In this document: in pieces, positions 55,798-64,000 of the stretch | Layout: every line of letters starts with the position of its first letter | Position numbering within the stretch: position 1 is the first letter of the stretch | DNA from: AWTP1-13 sp963840075 | GTDB taxonomy: Bacteria > Pseudomonadota > Alphaproteobacteria > Rhizobiales > Hyphomicrobiaceae | Reading direction: 5' to 3' | DNA: 64,000 nt | Assembly: GCA_963840075.1 (NCBI GenBank) | Contig: CAWIXS010000030.1 | Span: 1-64,000 of the forward strand | Notes under the pieces: model-generated | Databases searched by the model: none | What the model was told of the DNA's origin: nothing | The model's input: the letters and a program-made list of their open reading frames with translations, nothing else | Translations under genes and position numbers: made by a program

Positions 55798-56634
55798 TCA
55801 GGCCGGGGTTGTGCTGTCCGGCAGCCCGAATGCGGCACGGCACGCGGCGTAGAAGGCCTCCTTCTCGGGCCCCGTCAGGTCGAGACAGCCGAGGCGGGCA
55901 TCGATGAGGAGGGGCATGCCGCCGCGCTCGCCGCGCAGCGCAAGCGCGCGCTTCTCGGAGGCATCCGTGAACAGGGGGCGGTCCTTCGACGGCAGCTCGA
56001 TGAACGCCCGCTGTCGCCTGCCCCCGTCGTCGTAGAGGTAGACCCACAGGCGGCGCCGCGGCGGCACCAGATTGTTGCGCTCGATGTCGACCACGACCGG
56101 TGTCAGGCGCTGGCCACTCAGGCCGCGGAAAGCGCTGAGGTTGCTCAGACTCTGCTGGAGCATCCGCGCGACGGCGGCGATGCAGGCCGCCAGCAGGGCA
56201 ACGGCGAGCGCCAGGGTCAGAGAGCGCTGGGCGCGCCGCTCCAGCCCGAGCGTGGTCGAGACGAGCCCCAAATCCGCTGCGCTGCGCAGCGGCTGCACGG
56301 CGGTCAGGCCGTCGGCAGCGCCGGTGCCGATGAAGAGGTACCAGAGCGTGCGCTGCACCACACCTGCGCTGCGCTCGTCCACCAGGGTGACATCGCACAG
56401 GTTGAGGACGAGGAGCCGCGAGCGGCAGCGCGGGCTCTCGATGCGCACCTCGCCCGCAGGCGTTGCGTCGCTGCCGATGCGCCAGTCCCGCACGAGGTCC
56501 GGCCCGAGCCACCAGAGGAGGCCGCCCATCAGGGTGAACAGGAGGGCGAACATGCCGAGCGAGCCGAGCGGCGCCACGGTCTGGGGCGGCTTCACGGCTA
56601 CGGGGCGGCTCGGCAGAGCGTCGGCGAGATTCAT
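55798..56634 (-). CDS. hypothetical membrane protein with two transmembrane segments
   Basis: 278 aa. Hydrophobic spans at about residues 24-45 (SLGMFALLFTLMGGLLWWLG) and 138-158 (LTLALAVALLAACIAAVARM) flank a loop of about 90 residues that contains CRSRLLVLNLCDVTLVDE; the C-terminal cytoplasmic part has YLYDDGGRRQRAFIELPS. I recognise no family. Orientation follows the glycosyltransferase gene, 147 bases upstream on the same strand. Confidence 0.7.
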   Translation of the reverse strand: MNLADALPSRPVAVKPPQTVAPLGSLGMFALLFTLMGGLLWWLGPDLVRDWRIGSDATPAGEVRIESPRCRSRLLVLNLCDVTLVDERSAGVVQRTLWYLFIGTGAADGLTAVQPLRSAADLGLVSTTLGLERRAQRSLTLALAVALLAACIAAVARMLQQSLSNLSAFRGLSGQRLTPVVVDIERNNLVPPRRRLWVYLYDDGGRRQRAFIELPSKDRPLFTDASEKRALALRGERGGMPLLIDARLGCLDLTGPEKEAFYAACRAAFGLPDSTTPA

Positions 56635-56781
56635 CGCTGTGGAATGGCTGTCGGTTGCATGAGCATGGGCCTGTCGGCGGCATGGGTCTGTCGGCGGTGC
56701 AGGCTAACCCTGCTGGCGCCGCCTTGCCAGCAGGCAACGCCGCCAGAGCGCAGGATGGCGGGCTGCAGAGCCCCCGGCGGC

Positions 56782-57948
56782 TCAGGAGCCGAGCGCGCCG
56801 CGCCGCAGCTCCACGTCGTCGCCGCGCGCGCTCGTCATGGCATTGCCGCGCCAGCTGAGCGACTTGCCGAGCCAGGCCTGGACCCACAGGATCGGCAGCA
56901 GGGCCTCGCGCAGCAGCCAGAGCAGGGGCGAGCGCCAGCTCATGTGCCAGCCGACCGTGGCAGCGAGCCAAGCCTCGGCAGCCACCCAGACGCCCACATA
57001 GGCGGCCGCCACCGCCACAACGTCGAGGCTCTCCATCTCCAGCGCCCACCCTGCCAACACGAAGCAGGCGAGCGGCGCCACCAGGCCGGAGAGAATCTCG
57101 CTCCCGAAGAAGCCGGGGAACGTCGTCCGCCGCAGGCGCGCCCAGCGCACCTGCCGCGCCCAGACCTGGGCCGCGCTGCGCCGGCCCAGCGGCTGCACGA
57201 AGGCACCGTCGGCGAGGCGCACCTTCAAGCCGAGGCCGCGCACCACCTTGGTTGCCGCGGCATCCTCGGCAGGCTCGCGTGCGAGAGCCAGGACGCCGCC
57301 GGCAGATTCCAGATCGCTGCGGCGCCAGAGCATGTTCTTGCCCTGTGCAAAGCCACCGCCACCGGCGTCGGCGGTGTACTGCCAGCGCGCCTGATAGGTG
57401 TTGAGGAAGGCGCACTCCAGCTCCGCCCAGATGCCGTCCGGCAGGTGCCCGATCGGCGGGGCGCTGACGAGGCCGGTGTCCGGGCGCCACGCCGCGAGCA
57501 GCCGCTGGAGGTAGTCGCGCGGCATCACCACGTTGCTGTCGGCAATCACGATCCATTCGTGGGCGGCGCTGTGCCAGCCCTTCAGGATGTTGTTGAGCTT
57601 CGGGTTCTGCGTGGGCCGATCGTCGCCGATCAGGAGGCGCGCCCTGACATCGGGGTGCTCGGCAATCAGGCGCTGCACCAGCGGCACCACCGCATCCTCG
57701 GCCGAGGCGCTGCAGAACAGGATCTCGTAGCGCGGGTAGTCGAGCTCGAAGGTCGAGCGCAGCGTCAGCTCCTCGTAGGCATCCACGCCGCACACCGGAC
57801 GGATGATCGTGACGGGAGGGGTCTGCGTGGCCGGCGGGGACTGCGCAGGCGGGACCCGGAGCCGCCGCCGCGCGATCAGGATCGTGGCGAAGTGCGTCAG
57901 GAAGGCGAAGATCGTGAAGGCTCCGGCCAGGCGAGCGATTGCGTCCAT
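56782..57948 (-). CDS. GT21-like glycosyltransferase (ceramide glucosyltransferase/HpnI type)
   Basis: 388 aa from ATG 57948. One N-terminal membrane helix, then a GT-A catalytic domain: TIIRPVCGVDAYEELTLRSTF, NPKLNNILKGW, IVIADSNVVMPRDYL (DxD-like), EDAAATKVVRGLGL and the acceptor motif QVWARQVRWARLRR (the QxxRW signature). C-terminal membrane helices follow. The family adds sugars to ceramide or hopanoids at the membrane. The acceptor here is unknown; no hopanoid genes are near. Confidence 0.85.
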   Translation of the reverse strand: MDAIARLAGAFTIFAFLTHFATILIARRRLRVPPAQSPPATQTPPVTIIRPVCGVDAYEELTLRSTFELDYPRYEILFCSASAEDAVVPLVQRLIAEHPDVRARLLIGDDRPTQNPKLNNILKGWHSAAHEWIVIADSNVVMPRDYLQRLLAAWRPDTGLVSAPPIGHLPDGIWAELECAFLNTYQARWQYTADAGGGGFAQGKNMLWRRSDLESAGGVLALAREPAEDAAATKVVRGLGLKVRLADGAFVQPLGRRSAAQVWARQVRWARLRRTTFPGFFGSEILSGLVAPLACFVLAGWALEMESLDVVAVAAAYVGVWVAAEAWLAATVGWHMSWRSPLLWLLREALLPILWVQAWLGKSLSWRGNAMTSARGDDVELRRGALGS

Positions 57949-58468
57949 TTGGCCTCCCGCCCGCAGGTGCGCACTCAACTCCGGTCCCTGCCAGAGTCAT
58001 ATTGCGGGTGTGTGACGGTCATGGTGGTCGAATGCGATCTCGCCCACGCACCGGGGCGTTGCAGCCACACTCTACCGCCCACCACTTCCCATGCCTAGTT
58101 TGCCCTCCGGCGCCTATACCCGATTCCACCATCTCGCGGCACCGGAGCCACTCCACAGGATGAAGGACAACGTTCGGGAGGCGTTGCCTCGGCCAGATCT
58201 CGGCCAGCCGGCTACCTCAGAAGCGGAGGCTTGGCCGGGCCTCGCGGTGCAGCACGCCAGGCGCTTACAGGTAGTCTATTGGCGCTGGCACCACCGCGAG
58301 TTGACGGGATGCCGCGCCTGCCGATTGCCGAGCAGCAATGATCGCTGCCACAACGGCGGGTGGAGCCCAACCGCGGCGGCGCTGCGTGCATGCCGCGGAG
58401 CACTCCCGCTGTGGCGATCCCGACCTGCCCGGGCGGCGCCGGCCAAAGCGCTATGACCGGCGCTAGCG
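57949..58468 (+). other. intergenic region of about 520 bases
   Basis: Upstream of the glycosyltransferase gene. Frames on either strand look non-coding (Arg/Pro/Ala-rich). No tRNA, no dispersed repeat of families A or B. The CGCTA-TGACCGG-CGCTAGCGCTA tract at 58446-58475 is locally repetitive. Confidence 0.45.
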
Positions 58469-58693
58469 CTATGACCGGTCCGGCGGCCGCTTCTTGGTTT
58501 CCGGCTTCCTCGCCTCCTGCAGGTCGGGCTCCTGCTTCTTGGCCTCGACCTGCTCGACATGCTTGCGCAGCACCCGGTTGACGTAGAAGGAGAGGCTGCG
58601 CTCCTCCTCCTCGGCGAAGCCCTGCAGGGCCGCCTTCACGTCCGGGTCCAGGCGGATCGACATCGGCTCCAGCTTCTTCTTGCGGCGCGTCAT
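58469..58693 (-). CDS. ribbon-helix-helix (CopG-like) protein
   Basis: 74 aa. MTRRKKKLEPMSIRLDPDVKAALQGFAEEEERSLSFYVNRVLRKH has the strand-helix-helix pattern of CopG/Arc regulators; the C-terminal 28 residues are highly charged (EAKKQEPDLQEARKPETKKR). No toxin gene is adjacent, so it may be a solitary regulator or an orphan antitoxin. Confidence 0.75.
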   Translation of the reverse strand: MTRRKKKLEPMSIRLDPDVKAALQGFAEEEERSLSFYVNRVLRKHVEQVEAKKQEPDLQEARKPETKKRPPDRS

Positions 58694-58802
58694 GTCGACG
58701 GTTGTAACCGCCGTGCATTGACGCGCCCACAGTCAGAGCGTAACCTGGTGTATGCCGCGTAACCGCTCGCATACCGGCGTCGAGACTCGAGAGAGCGCTG
58801 CC

Positions 58803-59012
58803 ATGTCCGTCGCCGACAAGATCGCCGCACTGTTCAACGCCCTGACCCGCGAGGAGGTGGACGCCATGCCACCGGTCGAGCGGCGCCGCTTTGCCGACCT
58901 GTGCCGGCATTGGGCCGACTTCGCCGAGATTCGGCCACGCGAGGTGAAGTCGCAGGTGAAGTCGCGGTCCGGCGTCCTTGCAGACCTCGGGCGCGGGCTG
59001 CGCAACGACTGA
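58803..59012 (+). CDS. hypothetical protein (69 aa)
   Basis: Starts at ATG 58803 with GAGAGAGC upstream; an in-frame ATG at 58752 would add 17 residues. Helical: MSVADKIAALFNALTREEVDAMPPVERRRFADLCRHWADFAE, then a Lys/Arg-rich tail. Not recognised. It lies next to the parDE module but has the wrong pattern for an antitoxin. Confidence 0.6.
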   Translation: MSVADKIAALFNALTREEVDAMPPVERRRFADLCRHWADFAEIRPREVKSQVKSRSGVLADLGRGLRND

Positions 59013-59047
59013 GTCCTGCCGGACGGATAGATCGGGCTTTGCACCTA

Positions 59048-59066
59048 GATACCAGAATCTGGTATC
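59048..59066 (+). promoter_or_regulatory. palindromic operator upstream of parDE
   Basis: GATACCAGA-A-TCTGGTATC, perfect 9-base arms around one base, 31 bases before the parD ATG. This is the position expected for ParD autorepression. Confidence 0.8.
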
Positions 59067-59096
59067 AATGCCGATCGAACCACGGGATGCAACGAG

Positions 59097-59327
59097 ATGG
59101 CCAAGAATACGTCCATCATCATTGGCGACCACTTCGCCGAATTCATAGAGCGCCAAGTCAGTGAAGGCCGATTCGGCTCGGCCAGCGACGTCGTGCGCGC
59201 AGGTCTCCGGTTGCTCGAGGAGCGCGAGATGAAGATCGAGGTGCTCCGAGCGGCCCTCATCGAGGGCGAGCAGAGCGGGGCCTCCAAGCCCTTCGATGTG
59301 GACGAGTTCATCAGCCGCAAGCGTTAG
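59097..59327 (+). CDS. parD: ParD-type antitoxin
   Basis: 76 aa. Ribbon-helix-helix N-terminus SIIIGDHFAEFIERQVSEGRFGSASDVVRAGLRLLEERE is typical of ParD, followed by a flexible tail (SKPFDVDEFISRKR) that wraps the toxin. parE starts 30 bases after the stop. Confidence 0.92.
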   Translation: MAKNTSIIIGDHFAEFIERQVSEGRFGSASDVVRAGLRLLEEREMKIEVLRAALIEGEQSGASKPFDVDEFISRKR

Positions 59328-59357
59328 GAGAGGAGACGGGAGTGCAAAGGCGGCGGC

Positions 59358-59651
59358 ATGAGCCGACGCTATATCCTCTCGCCTCGGGCCGAGGCAGATC
59401 TCGACGAGATCTGGGACTACACGGTCAGGACGTGGGGAGGCAAGCAAGCCGAGGACTACATCCGCCTGCTGGTGGGTGCGATCGAAACGGTCGCTGAGAA
59501 CCCGCGCAGAGGATGCTCTTGCGACGAGGTGCGGAAGGGCTATCGCAAGCATCTCGCAGGATCGCACGTCATCTTCTTCCGGAAGCTCAAGTCCGGTATC
59601 GATGTCATTCGCATCTTGCACGGCGGCATCGATTTCGAGCAGCATCTCTGA
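59358..59651 (+). CDS. parE: ParE-type toxin
   Basis: 97 aa RelE/ParE-superfamily toxin: ILSPRAEADLDEIWDYTVRTWG, then LVGAIETVAENPRRGCSCDEVRKGYRKHLAGSHVIFF and VIRILHGGIDFEQHL. ParE toxins inhibit DNA gyrase. Forms an intact module with parD and the upstream operator. Confidence 0.92.
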   Translation: MSRRYILSPRAEADLDEIWDYTVRTWGGKQAEDYIRLLVGAIETVAENPRRGCSCDEVRKGYRKHLAGSHVIFFRKLKSGIDVIRILHGGIDFEQHL

Positions 59652-59741
59652 GACGCACGCCGTCCTGCTGCATGAGGGCGATGGAAGGCCGGGCGCAAGA
59701 CTCATTCGTCCCAAGCTGCGATCTCACTTCCGGAGCGCGAC

Positions 59742-60725
59742 ATGTCCCGAGCTATCCCGCCCGCCCCCACCTTCCCCAACGGCTGGCAGCAGGCCACGCG
59801 CTATCCCGATCCCGCTATCGTCGCGCTCGATCCCGGCTTCGAGAAATACTGGCTCAAGCTCTCCTGCGTGGAGCGCCTCGCCACGGGATGCCGCTGGGCC
59901 GAGGGGCCGGTGTACTTCGGCGACGGGCGCTATCTCCTGTGGAGCGACATCCCCAACAACCGCATCCTGAGGTGGGAGGAGGAGACGGGCGCTGTCAGCG
60001 CCTTCCGCAAGCCCTCCAACTTCGCCAACGGCAACACGCGCGACCGCCAGGGCCGGCTCGTCACCTGCGAGCACGGCGGCCGGCGCGTCGTCCGCACCGA
60101 GTACGACGGCTCGATCACGGTGCTCGCCGATCGCTTCGACGGCAAGCGCCTCAACTCGCCCAACGACGTGGTGGTGAAGTCCGACGGCTCGGTGTGGTTC
60201 ACCGATCCCGTGTTCGGCATCCTCGGCGACTACGAGGGCTACAAGGCGGAGCCCGAGGTCGATGGCAACGTCTACCGCATCGACCCCGAGAGCGGGGCGA
60301 TCGCCGTCGTTGCGGAAGGCGTGCTGGGTCCCAACGGCCTGTGCTTCTCGCCGGACGAGAAGCTCCTCTACATGGTCGAGAGCCGAGCCGTGCCCAACCG
60401 CAAGATGCTCGCCCACGACGTGACCGACGGGGGCAGGAAGCTCGCCAACAAGCGCGTGCTGTTCGATGCCGGGCCCGGCGGCACGCCCGACGGCATGCGC
60501 TGCGACATCGACGGCAACCTGTGGTGCGGCTGGGGCATGGGCTCTCCCGAGCTCGACGGCGTGCTCGTCTTCGCCCCCGACGGCAAGCCGATCGGCCGCA
60601 TCGCGCTGCCCGAGCGCTGCGCCAACGTCTGCTTCGGTGGCCTGAAGCGCAACCGCCTGTTCATGGCGTCGAGCCAGTCGATCTATGCGCTGTACGTGAA
60701 CACACAGGGCGTATTGGGCGGCTGA
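59742..60725 (+). CDS. SMP-30/gluconolactonase-family protein
   Basis: 327 aa six-bladed beta-propeller lactonase. Metal-site motifs: CRWAEGPVYFGDGRYLLWSDIP (Glu ligand), RLNSPNDVVVKSDGSVWFTDPVFGI (Asn ligand), GPNGLCFSPDEKLLYMVES and PDGMRCDIDGNLWCGWG (Asp/Asn ligand). It hydrolyses sugar lactones; the exact substrate is unknown. Confidence 0.9.
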   Translation: MSRAIPPAPTFPNGWQQATRYPDPAIVALDPGFEKYWLKLSCVERLATGCRWAEGPVYFGDGRYLLWSDIPNNRILRWEEETGAVSAFRKPSNFANGNTRDRQGRLVTCEHGGRRVVRTEYDGSITVLADRFDGKRLNSPNDVVVKSDGSVWFTDPVFGILGDYEGYKAEPEVDGNVYRIDPESGAIAVVAEGVLGPNGLCFSPDEKLLYMVESRAVPNRKMLAHDVTDGGRKLANKRVLFDAGPGGTPDGMRCDIDGNLWCGWGMGSPELDGVLVFAPDGKPIGRIALPERCANVCFGGLKRNRLFMASSQSIYALYVNTQGVLGG

Positions 60726-60935
60726 GGGCCGATCGCCGGCCGCTGAGCGAGCAATGTCGAAGCGGCTTTGGCTCACGCTCTCCGATTCCAATCGAGGTAG
60801 CCTCGACGCGTGGCGGGGCGCTCCTGCGGGCCCGTCGGTGATCCTGCAAAGCGCAGTTTGGGGATGGCGCCATGCGCCGGGGGCTCATGCTCGTCCTCAC
60901 TCTGGTTGGGGCGTCGAGTAGGCATTTCCAGTGGG

Positions 60936-61049
60936 TGTCATTCCGGGCGCTGTCGCCGCAATCCACTTTCCCACTTGCTCCGGCGCTCGCGGTTGGGTGG
61001 ATGCAGGGGACACCGGCCTTCGCCGGTGCAGGCAAGCACCGGCATGACA
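60936..61049. repeat. palindromic intergenic repeat, family A (copy 4)
   Basis: TGTCATTCCGG ... CCGGCATGACA outer arms with inner CACCGGCCTTCGCCGGTG. It occupies most of the 354-base gap (60726-61079) between the lactonase and the convergent protease gene; the rest of that gap shows no gene. Confidence 0.8.
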
Positions 61050-61079
61050 GATGCGATGAAGCGCCGGAGACGGAGCACT

Positions 61080-62852
61080 CTAGGGCAGCAGCTCGGAGGG
61101 AGCGTTTGCCGCCGGCTGTCGCCGGTTTGCTTGCGGAGGCTGGTGGCGATTGACCTCGGGCGGCTGGCGCCGATTGCCTGCATCCTTGCTGCCGTGCAGG
61201 TTGGCGACCTCCAGCATCGACCTCAGGGCCTTCAGCGCATTGACGCGTCCCGCGCCGAAATCGTCGTCGCGCCCCGCAGGTCCGAGGTCGTCTGCGCCGG
61301 CTGTGATCAGCTTCCCAATGGCCGCGGTGTCAATGCCCGGGTTGCGCTCGAGCAGCAGGGCGGCGATGCCGCTGACATAGGCGGTGGCGAACGACGTGCC
61401 CGACACCAGCTCGTGCTTGCCGCCCTGCACGGGGGCCAGGATGTCGACGCCCGGCGCCGCAATCGCAATGTAGCGGCCGCGATTGGCGTGCTCGTAGCGG
61501 TTGTCGTCCTCGTCGACCGCGGTCACCGCAATCACCTCCGGATACGCCGCCGGGTAGGCGGGCGCGGCCGTGGGTCCGCCGTTGCCTGCCGCAGCGACCA
61601 GGATGATGCCCCGGCGATTGGCCACCTTGAGGATCTCGTGCAGCTGCTGGTCGCGCCTGCCGACGAAGCTCATGTTGAGCACCCGGGCCCCTTTCGTGAC
61701 CGCCAGATCGACCGCGGCGAGGAGGTGCTCCGTCGACGTCTCGGGCTGCGCGCCCTGGTTGGTCCGGAAAGCGCGAACCGACATGATCCACGCTTGCGGC
61801 GCCACGCCTGCGACCACGCCGCGCGAGCGGATGATCCCCGCGACGGCCGTGCCGTGGAAGTCGGCGCTGGCATCCTTTCCGCCGACCACATCGAAGGACT
61901 GCACCACCGCGCCCTTGAGATCGGGATGCGACTCGTCCACCGCCGAGTCGATGACGGCGATGACGATGTTGCGGCCGAGCGCCAGCTGGTGCGCATCGGT
62001 CAGCCGCACGGCGCGGGGTCCGTACTGGTCGATCCCCGCGGGCCCGCGGCGCCGGTCGTCGCTGTGCTGATAGCGCATGTTGAATTGCGCCGAGCGAACG
62101 CGCGGGTCGTTCTGCAGGGCGGCGAGCGCGGCGTCCTCCGAGCGCCCCGCGGGAACGCGGAACAGCGTGGCGCGGGCGTTGAGCAGGACGATAGGCCGGC
62201 TGCTCAGCACCTCCAGGCCGTAGGCCTGCGCCAGCTGGGCAGCCACCGCCTGGGACCGGCTCTGATCGATCAGCACCAGGATCTGGCGCGCCACCCGCTG
62301 CGCTTGCTGCTGCTGTCCCTGCGGGGGTCGCTGTTCCCGACGCGGCAGAGGTTGGGCCTGGGTCTTCCTGGGCGGATCGTTGTAGTTGTGCTTGGGCTGA
62401 TCGTCGTCATCATCATCCTCGTACGCGGGCGGAAGGATGATGGGCGGCGGACGCCGGCTCGACGCGATCGGCGGCGTATAGTACGGCGGCGGCTTCTTCG
62501 ACGAGGTCGGCGGCGGATAGTGCGGCGGGCGCCTTTGCGACGAGGGCGTCCTGGAGCTTTGGCGCCGGCTCGACGACGATCTTTTCTTGTAGTGGCAACT
62601 CCTGTAGTAGCGACGCTGCGCCACTGGCTCGACCAGCGTCATCGTATCAGGCATGGCCTTGAACCCGGACGCCAGCGTCGCAGCCGGCGCCCGAGCAGGG
62701 ACGACCAGCGCAAGGAACAGGAGACAGGCTGCCAGGCCAAGCCCGATCCGGCCCGCACCGCCGGAAAGCCCGCCTGCCTTGGCAAAGCCTCCCTTGGCAA
62801 AGCCTCCCTTGGCAAGCTTGCCCGCGCCCTGCGATGCCGATCGTGTGGCCAT
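61080..62852 (-). CDS. subtilisin-like (S8) serine protease, membrane-anchored or secreted
   Basis: 590 aa from ATG 62852 (TTG 62861 possible, overlapping the previous stop). A Gly/Lys-rich N-terminus, a hydrophobic segment near residues 36-56, and a long low-complexity linker (Pro/Ser/Tyr-rich, with a run of seven acidic residues near 146) precede an inhibitor-like prodomain (about 185-260) and the peptidase. Catalytic residues: Asp302 (IAVIDSAVDESHPDL), His333 (DFHGTAVAGII), Asn424 (AAAGNGGP), Ser487 (LVSGTSFATAYVSG). Third gene of an operon with ECF sigma and anti-sigma factors, so it may be stress-regulated. Confidence 0.9.
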   Translation of the reverse strand: MATRSASQGAGKLAKGGFAKGGFAKAGGLSGGAGRIGLGLAACLLFLALVVPARAPAATLASGFKAMPDTMTLVEPVAQRRYYRSCHYKKRSSSSRRQSSRTPSSQRRPPHYPPPTSSKKPPPYYTPPIASSRRPPPIILPPAYEDDDDDDQPKHNYNDPPRKTQAQPLPRREQRPPQGQQQQAQRVARQILVLIDQSRSQAVAAQLAQAYGLEVLSSRPIVLLNARATLFRVPAGRSEDAALAALQNDPRVRSAQFNMRYQHSDDRRRGPAGIDQYGPRAVRLTDAHQLALGRNIVIAVIDSAVDESHPDLKGAVVQSFDVVGGKDASADFHGTAVAGIIRSRGVVAGVAPQAWIMSVRAFRTNQGAQPETSTEHLLAAVDLAVTKGARVLNMSFVGRRDQQLHEILKVANRRGIILVAAAGNGGPTAAPAYPAAYPEVIAVTAVDEDDNRYEHANRGRYIAIAAPGVDILAPVQGGKHELVSGTSFATAYVSGIAALLLERNPGIDTAAIGKLITAGADDLGPAGRDDDFGAGRVNALKALRSMLEVANLHGSKDAGNRRQPPEVNRHQPPQANRRQPAANAPSELLP

Positions 62853-62857
62853 GAAAA

Positions 62858-63541
62858 TCAATCCCTGCTTCGCAGCACGACGCGCACAATATCGCGTCGC
62901 TCCTCCAGCCGCTTCAGCTGAACCTCCGCCTGCGAACGATCCTCCAGACGCAGCCTGATCTTGTATACCCCGCCGGACCTGGGGCCGTCTACGATCTTAG
63001 CGCGGAACTCGGACAACAGCCGGGAGATGGCCGGCGCCGTCGCCTCGTCCGCGAAGGCGACGAGAGCCGAGACGCCCTCGCCGCCGGCCTGCTGGCCGGA
63101 GGCCACCTGGTAGCTGCCGCCGCGCTCGCCGAGGAGCAACGCGGCAATTGTGATGGTCTGAACCGCAACGAGCGCGGCGACCCCGGCTGCCGCCCAGCGA
63201 ACGCCGCCGGCGGTCGGGAACGCGAAGAACTCTCTGATGCGCTCGAAAAACCGTGCACCAGCGCCCTGCCGCGATCCGCCCGAAGGTGCTCCGGGCAGCG
63301 CCGCCATGAGCCGGTCGAAGGCTCCCGCCGACGGCCAGCCCAGGGCCTCGTTCGCGGCCACAGTCTGCTCCTGCTCGTCGCGCACGAGGTCGAGCTGCCG
63401 CGCGACCTGCGGGTTCTGGGCGAGATAGCTCTCGACCCGCGCCATCTCGGCGCGGCTGAGCCGGCCTGTCGCATACCACGGGAGCAGCATCTCGATCTCC
63501 GCGCGCTCCATCTCTTGTGTCGTTTGCTCGGTCATGGCCAA
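62858..63541 (-). CDS. anti-sigma factor, single-span membrane protein
   Basis: 227 aa. N-terminal cytoplasmic domain of the anti-sigma type (EIEMLLPWYATGRLSRAEMARVESYLAQNP), lacking the HxxxCxxC zinc motif; a membrane span at about residues 113-138; a periplasmic domain with repeated charged segments (RSGGVYKIRLRLEDRSQAEVQLKRLEERRDI). It overlaps the sigma-factor gene by 10 bases, which supports the pairing. Confidence 0.85.
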   Translation of the reverse strand: MAMTEQTTQEMERAEIEMLLPWYATGRLSRAEMARVESYLAQNPQVARQLDLVRDEQEQTVAANEALGWPSAGAFDRLMAALPGAPSGGSRQGAGARFFERIREFFAFPTAGGVRWAAAGVAALVAVQTITIAALLLGERGGSYQVASGQQAGGEGVSALVAFADEATAPAISRLLSEFRAKIVDGPRSGGVYKIRLRLEDRSQAEVQLKRLEERRDIVRVVLRSRD

Positions 63542-64000
63542 CCTCGATCGACGCCCGCGGACTTGAGCAGCTCAGAGAGCCGCTTGCGGGCATAGAACAT
63601 TCTCGTCTTCACTGTATTCTCTGGGATTTGCAGGACCTGGCTCGCCTCGGCAACCGACAGCTCGTGGTAGTAGACGAGGTCGACGATCGCCTTGTGCTCG
63701 GGCGAGAGCTTGTCCAGGCAAAGCCGCAAGAGCGCACTCTTGTCGGATTTCTGCGCTGCCACCTCCGGGTCGTCTCCGCCATCCTGGAGCGAGCCGGCCG
63801 CATCCTCGTCCCACCCTTCCTCGCGCCGCTTGCGCAGACGGCTGACGGCCCGGTGGTGGGCGATTGACAGCATCCAGGTTGCTGCCGCAGACGCGCCTTC
63901 GAATTTCGCGGCATTGCGCCACACCTCCAAGAACACCTCGTTGGTCACCTCCTCCGCGACCGCCGGGTTCCCGACCAGGCGCAGAGTGAAGCGGTAGACG
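63532..64000 (-). CDS. ECF RNA polymerase sigma factor (5' end beyond window)
   Basis: At least 155 residues are visible; the start lies outside the window. Region 2: VYRFTLRLVGNPAVAEEV followed by TNEVFLEVWRNAAKFEG and WMLSIAHHRAVSRLRKRR. Region 4: LDKLSPEHKAIVDLVYYHELSVAEASQVLQIPENTVKTRMFYARKRL. It directs transcription of its stress regulon, probably including this operon; the promoter is not in the window. Confidence 0.93.
   Translation of the reverse strand, partial: VYRFTLRLVGNPAVAEEVTNEVFLEVWRNAAKFEGASAAATWMLSIAHHRAVSRLRKRREEGWDEDAAGSLQDGGDDPEVAAQKSDKSALLRLCLDKLSPEHKAIVDLVYYHELSVAEASQVLQIPENTVKTRMFYARKRLSELLKSAGVDRGWP

Noticed and set aside
57979..58468. Possible gene in the 58.0-58.5 kb gap
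   Set aside because: Candidate frames are Arg/Pro/Ala-rich with no ribosome-binding site or protein-like pattern.
35640..61060. CRISPR array made of the repeated palindromes
   Set aside because: Copies are kilobases apart, differ in centre sequence and are not separated by uniform spacers; no cas genes.

Overview
The window is GC-rich chromosomal DNA from an alphaproteobacterium, probably a soil Hyphomicrobiales-type organism. The evidence is RecA with a near-consensus alphaproteobacterial LexA box (direct GTTC-N7-GTTC type), an ArsR-methyltransferase fused regulator on metF/metH, a glnB-glnA operon beside nnr, bacterioferritin with Bfd, and solitary TctC (Bug) solute-binding proteins. The genus cannot be fixed from the sequence alone. 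Most DNA is ordinary housekeeping and catabolic sequence, interrupted by small mobile or toxin-antitoxin islands.

Layout. 0.1-5.2 kb is an accessory island: two unknown small genes, an IS91-type element (tyrosine recombinase plus a frameshifted transposase), a frameshifted trans-sulfuration enzyme, and a compact array of five good and two degenerate tRNAs. 5.2-10.7 kb holds an HMG-CoA-lyase-family enzyme, an OmpA-like protein with a long proline-rich linker, a PAP2 phosphatase, an ASCH protein, a ModA-like binding protein and an AcuI-type reductase. 11.4-18.2 kb holds a 27-codon membrane peptide and then the methionine operon (ArsR-methyltransferase regulator, metF, metH split into two genes) with a vapBC pair between the two metH genes. 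18.3-24 kb holds PRC-barrel and MlaC-like secreted proteins, recA, a broken PIN toxin, and an iron-storage cluster (bfr, bfd, two unknown Cys-containing genes, an Rrf2 regulator without Cys). 24-28.1 kb is amino-sugar and peptidoglycan recycling (nagA, SIS isomerase, kinase, murQ); anmK at 48.3 kb belongs to the same pathway. 28.9-35.3 kb is cydDCAB plus the small cydX gene. 35.5-42.4 kb is a catabolic stretch (amidase, two amidohydrolases, MetE-like protein). 42.4-46.2 kb is glnA, glnB and nnr with a candidate sigma-54 promoter. 46.2-49.4 kb has gene debris, tyrS and anmK. 49.5-57.9 kb has a TPR protein, a hydroxyacid dehydrogenase, a GNAT-methyltransferase reading frame, two tandem tctC genes, a FAD monooxygenase, a membrane protein and a GT21-like glycosyltransferase. 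58.5-59.7 kb has an RHH protein and parDE. The end holds an SMP-30 lactonase, and an operon of ECF sigma factor (cut by the window edge), anti-sigma factor and subtilisin-like protease.

Several otherwise intact genes (transposase, trans-sulfuration enzyme, PIN toxin, cydA, FAD monooxygenase, an alcohol dehydrogenase remnant) carry single-base frameshifts, several of them next to homopolymers. Sequencing or assembly error must be considered before they are called pseudogenes. Two families of intergenic palindromic repeats recur. I did not find a clearly new defence or biosynthetic system. The most unusual items are the vapBC pair inside the met operon, the tRNA array, the iron cluster with two unknown coupled genes, and the repeated ribosome-binding-site/start unit near 28.5 kb.
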